Assembly: GCA_964652155.1 (NCBI GenBank)
Contig: CAZZBK010000014.1
Span: 1-64,000, forward strand
Reading direction: 5' to 3'
From: CAZZBK01 sp964652155
Lineage (GTDB): Bacteria > Planctomycetota > Planctomycetia > Pirellulales > PNKZ01
Length of the DNA stretch: 64,000 nucleotides
Under the pieces are notes generated by a model. That model was given only the letters and a program-made list of their open reading frames with translations. It was not told the origin of the DNA and made no database searches. Shown here one piece after another: positions 55,501 through 63,215 of the stretch (within the stretch, counting starts at the first letter, position 1; every line of letters starts with the position of its first letter). Position numbers and translations under genes: made by a program.

Positions 55501-55740
55501 CACGGCCGTGATGAGCAGGCTGGCCTCAGGCTTGCCTGGAACGACTGCCGGCCCGCTGTCGCCCCCTCGCTGCCAGCCCGATTTCGAGTCGAGCGCCAAG
55601 CCCCCCTCGATTTTCTGGGCGTGCGAATGGCACTCGAAGCAGCGTGCTTTCAAAAGTGGCTCGACCTTGGCCGAGAAAAATTCATCTGCCTGGCATGCTA
55701 CGCCCCACAGACAAGCAACGATGGCCAGCAGGCGTTTCAT
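52501..55740 (-). CDS. PSD1-type protein: cytochrome-like domain with DUF1549 and DUF1553
   Basis: 1079 residues from ATG 55740 with a leader (MKRLLAIVACLWGVACQA). N-terminal planctomycete cytochrome domain: Cys34-Phe-Glu-Cys37-His38 heme motif (RCFECHSH), LALDSKSGWQRGG, PGKPEASLL and LKMPPQKMLP as likely axial Met. DUF1549 about 130-380 (PVDRFMRAALDDAKLAPAPPAD, LSFVLTGLPPTRE, RHWMDVVRYTDTYGYEWD). A middle beta domain spans about 500-650. DUF1553 is C-terminal (HPLTARVYVNRVWQWIFGTGL, SHPELLDWLAREFIREGW, NVPTQALVLLNDPMV). Exported heme-containing proteins of this kind are almost specific to the phylum; function unknown. Confidence 0.95.
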   Translation of the reverse strand: MKRLLAIVACLWGVACQADEFFSAKVEPLLKARCFECHSHAQKIEGGLALDSKSGWQRGGDSGPAVVPGKPEASLLITAVSHAEKDLKMPPQKMLPAAEIALLSEWVRRGAPDPRVLAVTAGGAELRTSDAWEAEFHKRLDWWSLKPLRHVEPPQVNDPRWAGEPVDRFMRAALDDAKLAPAPPADPQVLLRRLSFVLTGLPPTRELVEQFTASTDISAYEILVEQLLSSPHFGERFARHWMDVVRYTDTYGYEWDNPAKGAYEYRDYLIRAFNDDIGFDQLVREQIAGDLLAPRIHPTTLTQENVIAPMFYHLGEHRHGSSLMFNGIHQDMVNNKIDAFSKAFLATTVACARCHDHKLEAVSQRDYYALAAVFTTPRWTSRVIDMPGRNDQAIARLKELRSAIRAELALQWRSVTITPAALQHTLGDVAKLKPQLHEIEYPLVRLTATDVDAEQAWSRLQKEWQDARTKRQQANKSFIWLADFRSPTIPAGWVIEGDGLREGYVDDATPLVALEGEAVVTRLLPRGYHTHALSSKLPGALRMPPEHVVPGKFVSVNLAGGEYGGTIVLEEHAFQNETVSFLTNVEPQWKSFADAELKNGVQQVTVEFATAPLNPNFPPRTGLAKGLPHADFGYDKRSWLSITGIVTHDAAGAPQDELDQFLTLYSGDAPPSREAAWQRLAVWLNGAVRRWCDGQTRCGDRPLVDWLLAKKLLPNTALPGSKLAALLDEYRGLDQAIAFPRSANSMDERETAKVTYPLNVRGNVDVPGPAVQGDFLQMFAGRNQVAQSTGSGRLELADSLVDPEHPLTARVYVNRVWQWIFGTGLVATSDDFGRLGDRPSHPELLDWLAREFIREGWSTKQLVRRLVKSQTFQQSGVVSQAARERDPGNRLWHHYATRRLEAEAIRDSLLAVSGRLDPALFGRPVLPPRSVEDSPKRLFSGPLDGQGRRSIYLQMSIMDPSKFLVSFNLPDLKLPTGRRDVTNVPTQALVLLNDPMVSAMAQHWSRQLVVDGSDQPEARVRSMFVRALGRQPDAREMARWLAALHELSSHASGDVLRDEAAWQRLAHALFNTKEFIYYR

Positions 55741-55925
55741 GGAGAGCGACAGCCACACAGGGACACTGCCAAACAAGGAGGGCATAGAACCGCCATCTAT
55801 GATACCCGTTCCGCCTCCGGATCAGCAAATCTTATCCACAGGCCGCAACAGGTCGATATGAGGATGAGGGGGCCAAGCCAAATTGACGTCCGCTGATCGA
55901 TCAGGCTACCATAGAAGGGACCGAA

Positions 55926-57392
55926 ATGTGCCCACCTATGAATCATCACACCGCCGACTATTTGAATATGCCCTCCTTGTCGACAGCGCTGCGCGCATGT
56001 AATCGCCGGACCTTTATGGTCGCGTCGAGCGTTGGCTTTGCCGGACTCCAGTTCGGCCAGCCATCACTTGCCGCGGACGTTGCCGCCGCGCCGCGACGTC
56101 AGGGCCCGGCCCGATCGACCATTTTGTTCTTTTTGTGCGGCGGCGCGTCGCATGTCGACACCTGGGACATGAAGCCCGACGCTCCTAACGAGTATCGCGG
56201 GCCATTTGATCCGATCGCCACGTCGGCACCGGGCATCCAGTTGAGCGAACACTTGCCGCTGCTCGCCCAGCAGGCGCATCACCTGGCCATCGTCCGTTCC
56301 ATTCGATCCAGCGTATCCACGAACGATCATCATGCGGGGTACTATTACAATCTGACGGGGCATGTGCCCGACCCGAGCTTTTTGAGTCTTGGGAACAACC
56401 GCACCCCGTATGCCGATGACTGGCCCTACATGGGTTGCGTCGTGGCTTCCAAGCGTCCGGCGAGCCGCGATTTGCCCAACGCCCTGACGCTGCCGCACAT
56501 GCCGAGCCGCGCGCCCTACACCCGGCCCGGGCAGTTTGCCGCGAAGTTGGGTGTCGAGCACGATCCGCTGTATGTGAACGGTAGCGTCAACAAGCCGCTG
56601 GAGTTTCAGGCCCCGTCGCTCGTGTTGCAGGGGGACATTGACGTCGCGCGGCTCCAGGACCGCCGGCAACTGTTGCGCACGCTCGACGACGCGCGTCAGT
56701 CAAGCGACCAATTTGCCGAACATCATCGCTGGTCGCAGCAGCAGGCCAGGGCAATGAAGTTGCTGAGTTCATCGCGAACCAGGGCGGCATTCAATGTCGC
56801 CGACGAGTCGGTGACGCTGCGTGAACGGTACGGCTCGACGATCAACGGCACGAGCCTGATTATGGCGCGGCGGCTCGTCGAGGCGGGTGTGCCATTCATT
56901 ACCGTGTTTTGGATGGAAAACGAGAAGATTGCCAATAAATGCAAGAGTGCCGGCGGCTGGGACACGCACGGCAACAACTTTAATTGCTTGCGAGAGCATT
57001 TGCTCCCCGAGTTCGATCGCGGGTTCTCGGCGCTGATCGCCGATTTACATGACCGGGGCTTGCTTGACGAGACGCTGCTGATGGTCACGAGCGAAATGGG
57101 ACGTCAGCCTAAGATCGGCGACCGGCGCTCAGGGGGTGTATCTGGCGCGGGACGCGACCACTGGACACATTGCATGAGCGTGCTGCTCGCCGGGGGCGGC
57201 ATCCGCGGTGGCCAGGCCTATGGCAGCAGCGACCGGCGCGGCGAGTACCCCGCCGATCGGCCCATCACACCCGCTCATGTGGCCAAAACCGTCTACCATG
57301 CGATGGGCGTGCACGATCTCGAAGCCCGAGACCGTGACGGCCGCGTCTTCAATCTGCTGGCCGAGGGTGAGCCCCTGACCGCACTTTTCTAG
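55926..57392 (+). CDS. DUF1501 domain protein, divergent from the PSD1/DUF1501 pair
   Basis: 488 residues from ATG 55926, chosen because AAGGGA lies 5 nt upstream; ATG 55968 also gives a usable Tat leader. Twin-arginine CNRRTFMVASSVGFAGLQFG follows. DUF1501 core: TILFFLCGGASHVDTWDMKPD, IVRSIRSSVSTNDHHAGYY, TSEMGRQPK, GRDHWTHCMSVLLAGGGIRGG. Divergent from the PSD1 gene, 185 bp apart, so the three may share one regulatory region. AddB-like nuclease starts 64 bp downstream. Confidence 0.93.
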   Translation: MCPPMNHHTADYLNMPSLSTALRACNRRTFMVASSVGFAGLQFGQPSLAADVAAAPRRQGPARSTILFFLCGGASHVDTWDMKPDAPNEYRGPFDPIATSAPGIQLSEHLPLLAQQAHHLAIVRSIRSSVSTNDHHAGYYYNLTGHVPDPSFLSLGNNRTPYADDWPYMGCVVASKRPASRDLPNALTLPHMPSRAPYTRPGQFAAKLGVEHDPLYVNGSVNKPLEFQAPSLVLQGDIDVARLQDRRQLLRTLDDARQSSDQFAEHHRWSQQQARAMKLLSSSRTRAAFNVADESVTLRERYGSTINGTSLIMARRLVEAGVPFITVFWMENEKIANKCKSAGGWDTHGNNFNCLREHLLPEFDRGFSALIADLHDRGLLDETLLMVTSEMGRQPKIGDRRSGGVSGAGRDHWTHCMSVLLAGGGIRGGQAYGSSDRRGEYPADRPITPAHVAKTVYHAMGVHDLEARDRDGRVFNLLAEGEPLTALF

Positions 57393-57456
57393 TCGTCGCC
57401 AGGCGTTTCCCGATCGGTGGCCGTCCCCTACAATGCAGTGGGAGTGACGGAGCACG

Positions 57457-60264
57457 ATGCCAATTCGACGCGAGTTTTTACCCTGGCCACAGCCACCCAT
57501 GAGCGCCGCGGTGGCGTATCTTGTGGGCCGTTACGCCCAGGGTGCGACACTCGACTTCTCGCGCGTCATCATCGCCACGAGCGGTGCCGAGGCTGGCCGA
57601 CGGTTGCTCGAACGGATCGTTACGGTGGCCGAGAGCGCTCAACGCGCCGTCATCCCTCCGGAGATTGTCACGCTCGGGCAATTGCCTGAAAAGCTCTACA
57701 TTCCGAAGCGGCCTTTTGCGAACGACCTGACTCAGCAGTTCACCTGGGTCGAGGCATTGCGGGCACTGGATGCCACGGAGTTGAGCCCGCTGCTCCCATT
57801 TCCTCCGCCGGAGGACGATCGCCTCGGCCTCCTGGCAATCGCGAAGATGCTCGCGGCGCTGCACAAAGAGTTAGCCGCCGCGCGGCATGCGTTTGCCGAC
57901 GTGCTCGCGTGCGGAAAACGACTCCCCTCCTTTACCGAGCAAGCGCGCTGGCAGGTGCTCAGCCGCTTGCAGCTCGATTACTTGCGGCGGCTCGACGAAC
58001 TGGAACTATGGGACATTCAGACGGCGCGCATCGAGGCCATTCGACTCGGCGAGTGTGAAACCGATCGCGACATCCTGCTGCTCGGCACGGTCGACATGAC
58101 ACAAACGCTCCGTGGCATGCTCGATGCCCCCAAGGTCGTCGACCACGTGACGGCCCTGATCTCCGCGCCAACCGCCTGGGCCGATCGCTTCGATTCGCAC
58201 GGTTGCCTGGTGAGCGAGCGGTGGATCGACGAGGTGATCGACATCGACGATGATCGGATTGAAATTGTCGACGGGCCAGGCGATCAGGCCGACGCTGTCG
58301 TGCGTGAAATAGCCCGATACCAGGGGCGCTTTTCGGCCGACGAGATAACGATCGGCTTGGCCGACGAGCGGCTCGTCCCTTGGATTCAACAGCGGCTCGA
58401 CGAGTGCGGGCTGACAGGCCGGTTCGGGGCGGGCATGTCGCTCGTCCGCTCGGGAGTATGCAAGTTGCTCACCGAGTTGACCGCGTGGCTCGATGGCCGA
58501 CCGACCACCGCACTGACCGCGCTCGTGCGCCATCCGCATCTGGAGCGTGCCTTGCGAATGGCTGGGGCGGACGATGCGTTGCTCAGCCTGTGCGACGCCT
58601 ATGTGAGCGAGCACCTGCCGGCGCGGATTGACGAGCGGTTGCTTAAGGCCCGGGGGACACCAGTGTGGTTGCGGAATCTTGTGGACACCATCGACCAATG
58701 GACCACGGCGCTGCAAGGTGAACCACGTCCGCTCGGCGACTGGGGCGAGGCTGTTGTCGGAGTGCTGATCGCCATCTATGGTCAGCGCGAGTTGCACGCG
58801 CATGACGAGACCGATCGACAAACCCTCGCGGCGTGTGACGCCATCGAGCGACATTGTCGGCTGTGGCGTGAGGTGCCTCGCACGCTCGCGCCACGGGTAT
58901 CCGGCAGCGAGGCGTTGACGTTATTGCTCGAAGCGCTCTCGGTCGAGTTGATTCCAGAACGCACCGCGCCGGGCTCGATCGAACTGCTCGGCTGGCTCGA
59001 ACTACCACTGGACGACGCGCCGGCGCTCGTGGTCGTCGGGTGCAACGAGGGGATTGTCCCCCAGTCGTGCAATGGCGATACGTTTTTGCCGAATGAATTG
59101 CGGCGGCGGCTGCATGTCGAGGACAACGACCAGCGTTACGCGCGCGACGCCTATGCGCTGGGCGTGTTGGCTGCCACGCGAACCGAGTTGCGGGTGATCG
59201 CGGGTCGCCGCGACAGCGAGCGCCAGCCGCTGATTCCCAGCCGATTGCTGCTGGCCACGCACGACGATCGCTTGGCCTGCCGCACGATGCGATTCTTTTC
59301 GCAGCCACCCTCGCGGAGGCCGTTGGTGCTGCCGCGCTCGATTGTCAGCGGTGCACAGCAACCCCGCTTCGCGATCCCTCACCCAAAGCCGCTCCCTGCG
59401 CCGATCGACTCGATGCGCGTGACCGAGTTTCGCGATTACATCGCGTGTCCGTATCGATATTACTTGCGGCACGTGCTCAAGCTGAAGGCATTCGACGACA
59501 CGTCGCACGAACTGGACGACGCGCAATTTGGTTCGCTGATTCATGACGTGCTCAAGGCGTTCGGCGAGAGCGACTTGCGAGACACCCGTCAACAAGGCAC
59601 GCTGGAAGACTTTTTATCCGGCACGCTCGAAGAACTCGTCGCGGAGCGTTTCCCTGGCCACGCGATGAGCGCCGTCGAGGTGCAAATCGAGCAAGTGCAT
59701 CGCCGTTTGCAAGCTTTTGCCGCTTGGCAAGTTGAGCGCAGCCGCAACGGGTTTCGCATTTGCTATGTCGAGCACGAAGCGCTCGAGTCGTCGTTCGAGG
59801 TCGATGGCCGAGCGATCAAACTGCGGGGGCGTATCGACCGTATCGACCATTGCGACGCGACGGGCTGTTGGGAGTTACTGGACTATAAGACCGGCCGGGC
59901 CGCGACCTCGCCCGAGGCTGCGCACTACGCCAAGAACCGGGGCTGGATCGACTTGCAGTTGCCCCTCTACTTGCACTTGGCGAGGGATTTGAACTTGCCG
60001 GGCCAGATTCGGTTGGGCTATATCTTGGTCCCGGAAAAGCTCGCCGAGGTCCAATCTAAGTTGGCCGATTGGGATCAGGCCGCGCTGGCCGAGGCGTATG
60101 AGGAAGCGCGGCGCATCGTGCGATGCGTTCGGCAGGAGATCTTTTGGCCCCCAAACCGCGAGCCGCCGCCATTTAGCGAGCCATTCGCGGGCATTTGTCT
60201 CGACGATCAGTTTGCCAGCGCGATGCTGCCAGCAACCGGCGACGATGACGAGGAGGACGACTGA
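57457..60264 (+). CDS. AddB-like PD-(D/E)XK nuclease of a recombination complex
   Basis: 935 residues. The N-terminal part resembles the inactive helicase half of AddB but lacks a Walker A motif (VIIATSGAEAGRRLLE). Middle: VVVGCNEGIVPQ is the helicase-like motif of AddB proteins. C-terminal nuclease: VTEFRDYIACPYRYYLRHVLKL (Cys-Pro entry), GSLIHDVLKAF, GRIDRID (791-797) and LLDYKTG (807-813), then QLPLYLHLA, the complete RecB-type set. The four-cysteine iron-sulfur pattern of AddB is not clearly present (only scattered C-terminal Cys). The stop overlaps the next ATG by one base, so it is made together with the AddA-like helicase. Role: end resection in double-strand break repair. Confidence 0.85.
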   Translation: MPIRREFLPWPQPPMSAAVAYLVGRYAQGATLDFSRVIIATSGAEAGRRLLERIVTVAESAQRAVIPPEIVTLGQLPEKLYIPKRPFANDLTQQFTWVEALRALDATELSPLLPFPPPEDDRLGLLAIAKMLAALHKELAAARHAFADVLACGKRLPSFTEQARWQVLSRLQLDYLRRLDELELWDIQTARIEAIRLGECETDRDILLLGTVDMTQTLRGMLDAPKVVDHVTALISAPTAWADRFDSHGCLVSERWIDEVIDIDDDRIEIVDGPGDQADAVVREIARYQGRFSADEITIGLADERLVPWIQQRLDECGLTGRFGAGMSLVRSGVCKLLTELTAWLDGRPTTALTALVRHPHLERALRMAGADDALLSLCDAYVSEHLPARIDERLLKARGTPVWLRNLVDTIDQWTTALQGEPRPLGDWGEAVVGVLIAIYGQRELHAHDETDRQTLAACDAIERHCRLWREVPRTLAPRVSGSEALTLLLEALSVELIPERTAPGSIELLGWLELPLDDAPALVVVGCNEGIVPQSCNGDTFLPNELRRRLHVEDNDQRYARDAYALGVLAATRTELRVIAGRRDSERQPLIPSRLLLATHDDRLACRTMRFFSQPPSRRPLVLPRSIVSGAQQPRFAIPHPKPLPAPIDSMRVTEFRDYIACPYRYYLRHVLKLKAFDDTSHELDDAQFGSLIHDVLKAFGESDLRDTRQQGTLEDFLSGTLEELVAERFPGHAMSAVEVQIEQVHRRLQAFAAWQVERSRNGFRICYVEHEALESSFEVDGRAIKLRGRIDRIDHCDATGCWELLDYKTGRAATSPEAAHYAKNRGWIDLQLPLYLHLARDLNLPGQIRLGYILVPEKLAEVQSKLADWDQAALAEAYEEARRIVRCVRQEIFWPPNREPPPFSEPFAGICLDDQFASAMLPATGDDDEEDD

Positions 60265-63185
60265 TGTCTCCACGAGCCGGTTTTTCGCATCTCGTGATCC
60301 GCGCATCGGCCGGGACCGGCAAGACTTTCCGGCTCGCGCATCGTTACCTGGGGCTCATCGCCGCCGGCGAGCGCGCCGACCACATCTTGGCCGTCACGTT
60401 TGCTCGCAAGGCGGCGGGCGAGATCCTCGACCGCGTACTCGTGCGACTGGCCGAGGCGGTCGAACGCGACGAGGTGCGACAGGACTTGGCCAAGCATTTG
60501 CAACTCGCCGGACTGCGAAAGAAAGATTGCCAACAATGGCTCCGCACGCTTGTCGGCCGCCTGCATCGACTACGTGTCGGTACGCTCGATAGCCTGTTCG
60601 TGCAACTCGCCGGACATTTTAGTTTTGAACTCGGACTGCCCCCCCTGTGGCGCATCACCGATGAGCAAGAAGCAACCACTTTACGCGATCGGGCCATCGA
60701 CGCGCTGCTGGCCAACGAGTCGGCCAGCGACGCGGTAGAACTCATGCACATGCTGAACAAGGGTGAAGCCCAACGCAAAATCAGCGAGCAACTGCGTAAA
60801 TTGGTGGACGAGCTCTACGAGTTGTTTCGTCACAGCGATGCGCAAGCCTGGACTCGGCTGGCGCGACGGACCCAACTCGAACCCGGCGAGTTGCATGCGG
60901 CCATCGATCGGCTCGTGCAACTCGACTTCCGCGACAACAAGAATTGGAGCAAATCCCATCTAAGTGACATCTCCGCTGTCAACGCTCGGGATTGGGACAC
61001 TTTCATTAGTAAAGGTCTCGCCAGCAAAATTGTCGCGGGCGAACTCTCGTATTACAGGAAGCCCATCGAGCCGCACATCGTCGAGGTCTATGAACCGCTC
61101 ATTGCGGAGGCAAAGGCGTCGATCATCAATCGCCTTGTCAGGCAAAACGAAGCCACCTACGGGCTGCTCAAGCGTTACGATCGAGAAATCCGCCGACTGA
61201 AACATGAGCACCGCGCGCTGCGGTTCGATGACGTGACCTACACGCTCTCGCAGGCCCTCTCACAGCAGCGACTACCGGCGACGGCCTTCCGCTTTGATGC
61301 CCAGATCGAGCATCTGCTGCTCGACGAGTTTCAGGACACCTCGCGTCAGCAGTGGCATATCCTTCGGCCGATCGCTCAGCAGATCACCGCGAGCGACCGG
61401 CACGAGTCTTTCTTCTGTGTCGGCGATGTGAAGCAAGCCATCTACGGTTGGCGCGGCGGCGAAGCTGAGATCTTCGAGGCGCTCAGCGCCGAGCTCACGG
61501 GCATCACGGTCGAGCCACTCGACAAAAGCTACCGAAGCAGCCCAGTGGTGATGGATGCGGTCAATCAAATCTTTGCGAGTTTGCCTGGCAATCCGGCGAC
61601 CAGTGACTTTGGGCAGGTTGTTCAGCGTTGGCAAGGACGGTTTCAGCCCCACTCGACCGACCGGACCGACTACCCTGGCCATGTGCGTCTGCTGGTCGCT
61701 CCGCTGGCCCAAGAGGGAGAGAAACAATCCCGGGTGACGCTCGAATGTGCCGCCGCGGAAATTGCCCGGCTGGCCGAGGATAATCCCGGCCGCTCGATGG
61801 GAGTCCTCGTGCGAAAAAACAAGACCGTCGCCCAAATCATGTACTTGCTCCGGTCTCGGCACAATCTCGCAGCCAGCGAAGAAGGGGGCAATCCGCTGAC
61901 CGACTCGCTCGCGGTGTCCGTGGTTCTCGCGCTGCTCAAGCTGGCCGATCACCCCGGCGACACGATCGCCCGTTTTCACGTCGGTCACACCCCCTTGGGC
62001 GCGGCAGTGGGCTTGACCGACGATACCGACAACGCGGTCGCGCTGCGGGTCTCGCGTTCCATTCGCGCGCAGCTCTTAGAGCAGGGGTATGGCTCAACGA
62101 TCTACGGTTGGCTGCCGGCACTGGCCACATGGTGTGACGATCGCGAGTTGGGTCGCGCGCGGCAGTTGGTCGAGTTGGCCTATCGCTACGACGCCGATGC
62201 GACCCTTCGTTGCGATGACTTCGCGGCGCTCGTCAACTCGCAGAAGGTTGAGGACCCTCGCGCGGCCCCCATTCGCGTCATGACCGTGCATCAGTCGAAA
62301 GGCTTGCAGTTCGATATCGTCGTGTTGCCTGAACTGGACGTGCGGCTCAAAGGACAACCGCCGCGAGTGGTCGTCGGGCGCAGCGCGGTCGATGGCTCGG
62401 TCGAGCGTGTGTGTCGCTACGTCGGCCAGGAGGAGCAATCGCTATTGCCCAGCGAGTTCCAGGANNNNNNNNNNNNNNNNNNNNNNNNNNNNNNNNNNNN
62501 NNNNNNNNNNNNNNNNNNNNNNNNNNNNNNNNNNNNNNNNNNNNNNNNNNNNNNNNNNNNNNNNGGCCTGGCCGGGGGACCAACCGTCTCGCTCTCACAA
62601 CGCCTGCGCCGCGAGTCAACCCACGGCGAGCGGTTTGGCTCACTCATCCATGCGCTCTTTGAGCACGTCGGCTGGCTGGACGACGGTTTGCCCGATGAGT
62701 CATTATTGAATGCCGCGCTCAGCAAGCTGCAAGTCAACGAACGCGAACGGGGCGAAGCCCTCGAGCGGTTCCGCGACATGCTGCAACAGCCAATCGTTCG
62801 CAAGACTCTGTCGCGCGGCGAGTACGACCCCGCCGAGGCGCAAATCGAGGCTCCGTACGTGACGCGTTCGCTCCGCAACGAGCCCGTGCGGCTTGAGGTT
62901 CAGCGCGAACGACCGTTTGTCGTGCGACGCGAGTCGGCGCTGCTGCACGGCACGATCGATCGCCTAGTGCTGCTGTATCAAGGTGAGCAACTCATGGCCG
63001 CCGACGTGATCGACTTCAAGACCGATCGGCTCGCGGACTCTGCGGCCGTCGACGCGGCGCTGGCCATTTATCGGCCACAACTCGAAGCCTACCGCTATGC
63101 GGTGGCCCAGTGGACCCACTTGCCTATCGCGCGAATTTCGGCGCGACTGCTGTTCCTCGGCCGCGATGAAGTCCGATCGATCTAA
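60264..63185 (+). CDS. AddA-like UvrD-family helicase-nuclease (interrupted by gap)
   Basis: 973 residues as read through a 100-N gap; the true length is unknown. Motif I ASAGTGKT (14-21), Ia AVTFARKAAGEI, motif II DEFQDTS (354-360), III VGDVKQAIYGWRGGE, IV YRSS, V MTVHQSKGLQFDIVVLPELD. Motif VI (usually RLLYVALTRA) is not seen and should lie in the gap. After the gap the RecB nuclease domain is in frame: GERFGSLIHALFEHV, LLHGTIDRL, AADVIDFKTDRL, RPQLEAYRYA. Ordinary AddA is about 1200 residues, so the gap probably hides several hundred bases, not 100. It overlaps the AddB-like gene by one base. Confidence 0.88.
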   Translation: MSPRAGFSHLVIRASAGTGKTFRLAHRYLGLIAAGERADHILAVTFARKAAGEILDRVLVRLAEAVERDEVRQDLAKHLQLAGLRKKDCQQWLRTLVGRLHRLRVGTLDSLFVQLAGHFSFELGLPPLWRITDEQEATTLRDRAIDALLANESASDAVELMHMLNKGEAQRKISEQLRKLVDELYELFRHSDAQAWTRLARRTQLEPGELHAAIDRLVQLDFRDNKNWSKSHLSDISAVNARDWDTFISKGLASKIVAGELSYYRKPIEPHIVEVYEPLIAEAKASIINRLVRQNEATYGLLKRYDREIRRLKHEHRALRFDDVTYTLSQALSQQRLPATAFRFDAQIEHLLLDEFQDTSRQQWHILRPIAQQITASDRHESFFCVGDVKQAIYGWRGGEAEIFEALSAELTGITVEPLDKSYRSSPVVMDAVNQIFASLPGNPATSDFGQVVQRWQGRFQPHSTDRTDYPGHVRLLVAPLAQEGEKQSRVTLECAAAEIARLAEDNPGRSMGVLVRKNKTVAQIMYLLRSRHNLAASEEGGNPLTDSLAVSVVLALLKLADHPGDTIARFHVGHTPLGAAVGLTDDTDNAVALRVSRSIRAQLLEQGYGSTIYGWLPALATWCDDRELGRARQLVELAYRYDADATLRCDDFAALVNSQKVEDPRAAPIRVMTVHQSKGLQFDIVVLPELDVRLKGQPPRVVVGRSAVDGSVERVCRYVGQEEQSLLPSEFQXXXXXXXXXXXXXXXXXXXXXXXXXXXXXXXXXXGLAGGPTVSLSQRLRRESTHGERFGSLIHALFEHVGWLDDGLPDESLLNAALSKLQVNERERGEALERFRDMLQQPIVRKTLSRGEYDPAEAQIEAPYVTRSLRNEPVRLEVQRERPFVVRRESALLHGTIDRLVLLYQGEQLMAADVIDFKTDRLADSAAVDAALAIYRPQLEAYRYAVAQWTHLPIARISARLLFLGRDEVRSI
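62465..62564. other. Assembly gap (100 N) inside the AddA-like gene
   Basis: Exactly 100 N. The reading frame happens to match on both sides, but the helicase motif VI region is missing, so the real distance is probably larger. Confidence 0.98.
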
Positions 63186-63215
63186 CACAGCCACGCCGTG
63201 CTCGCCGAGCGATGC

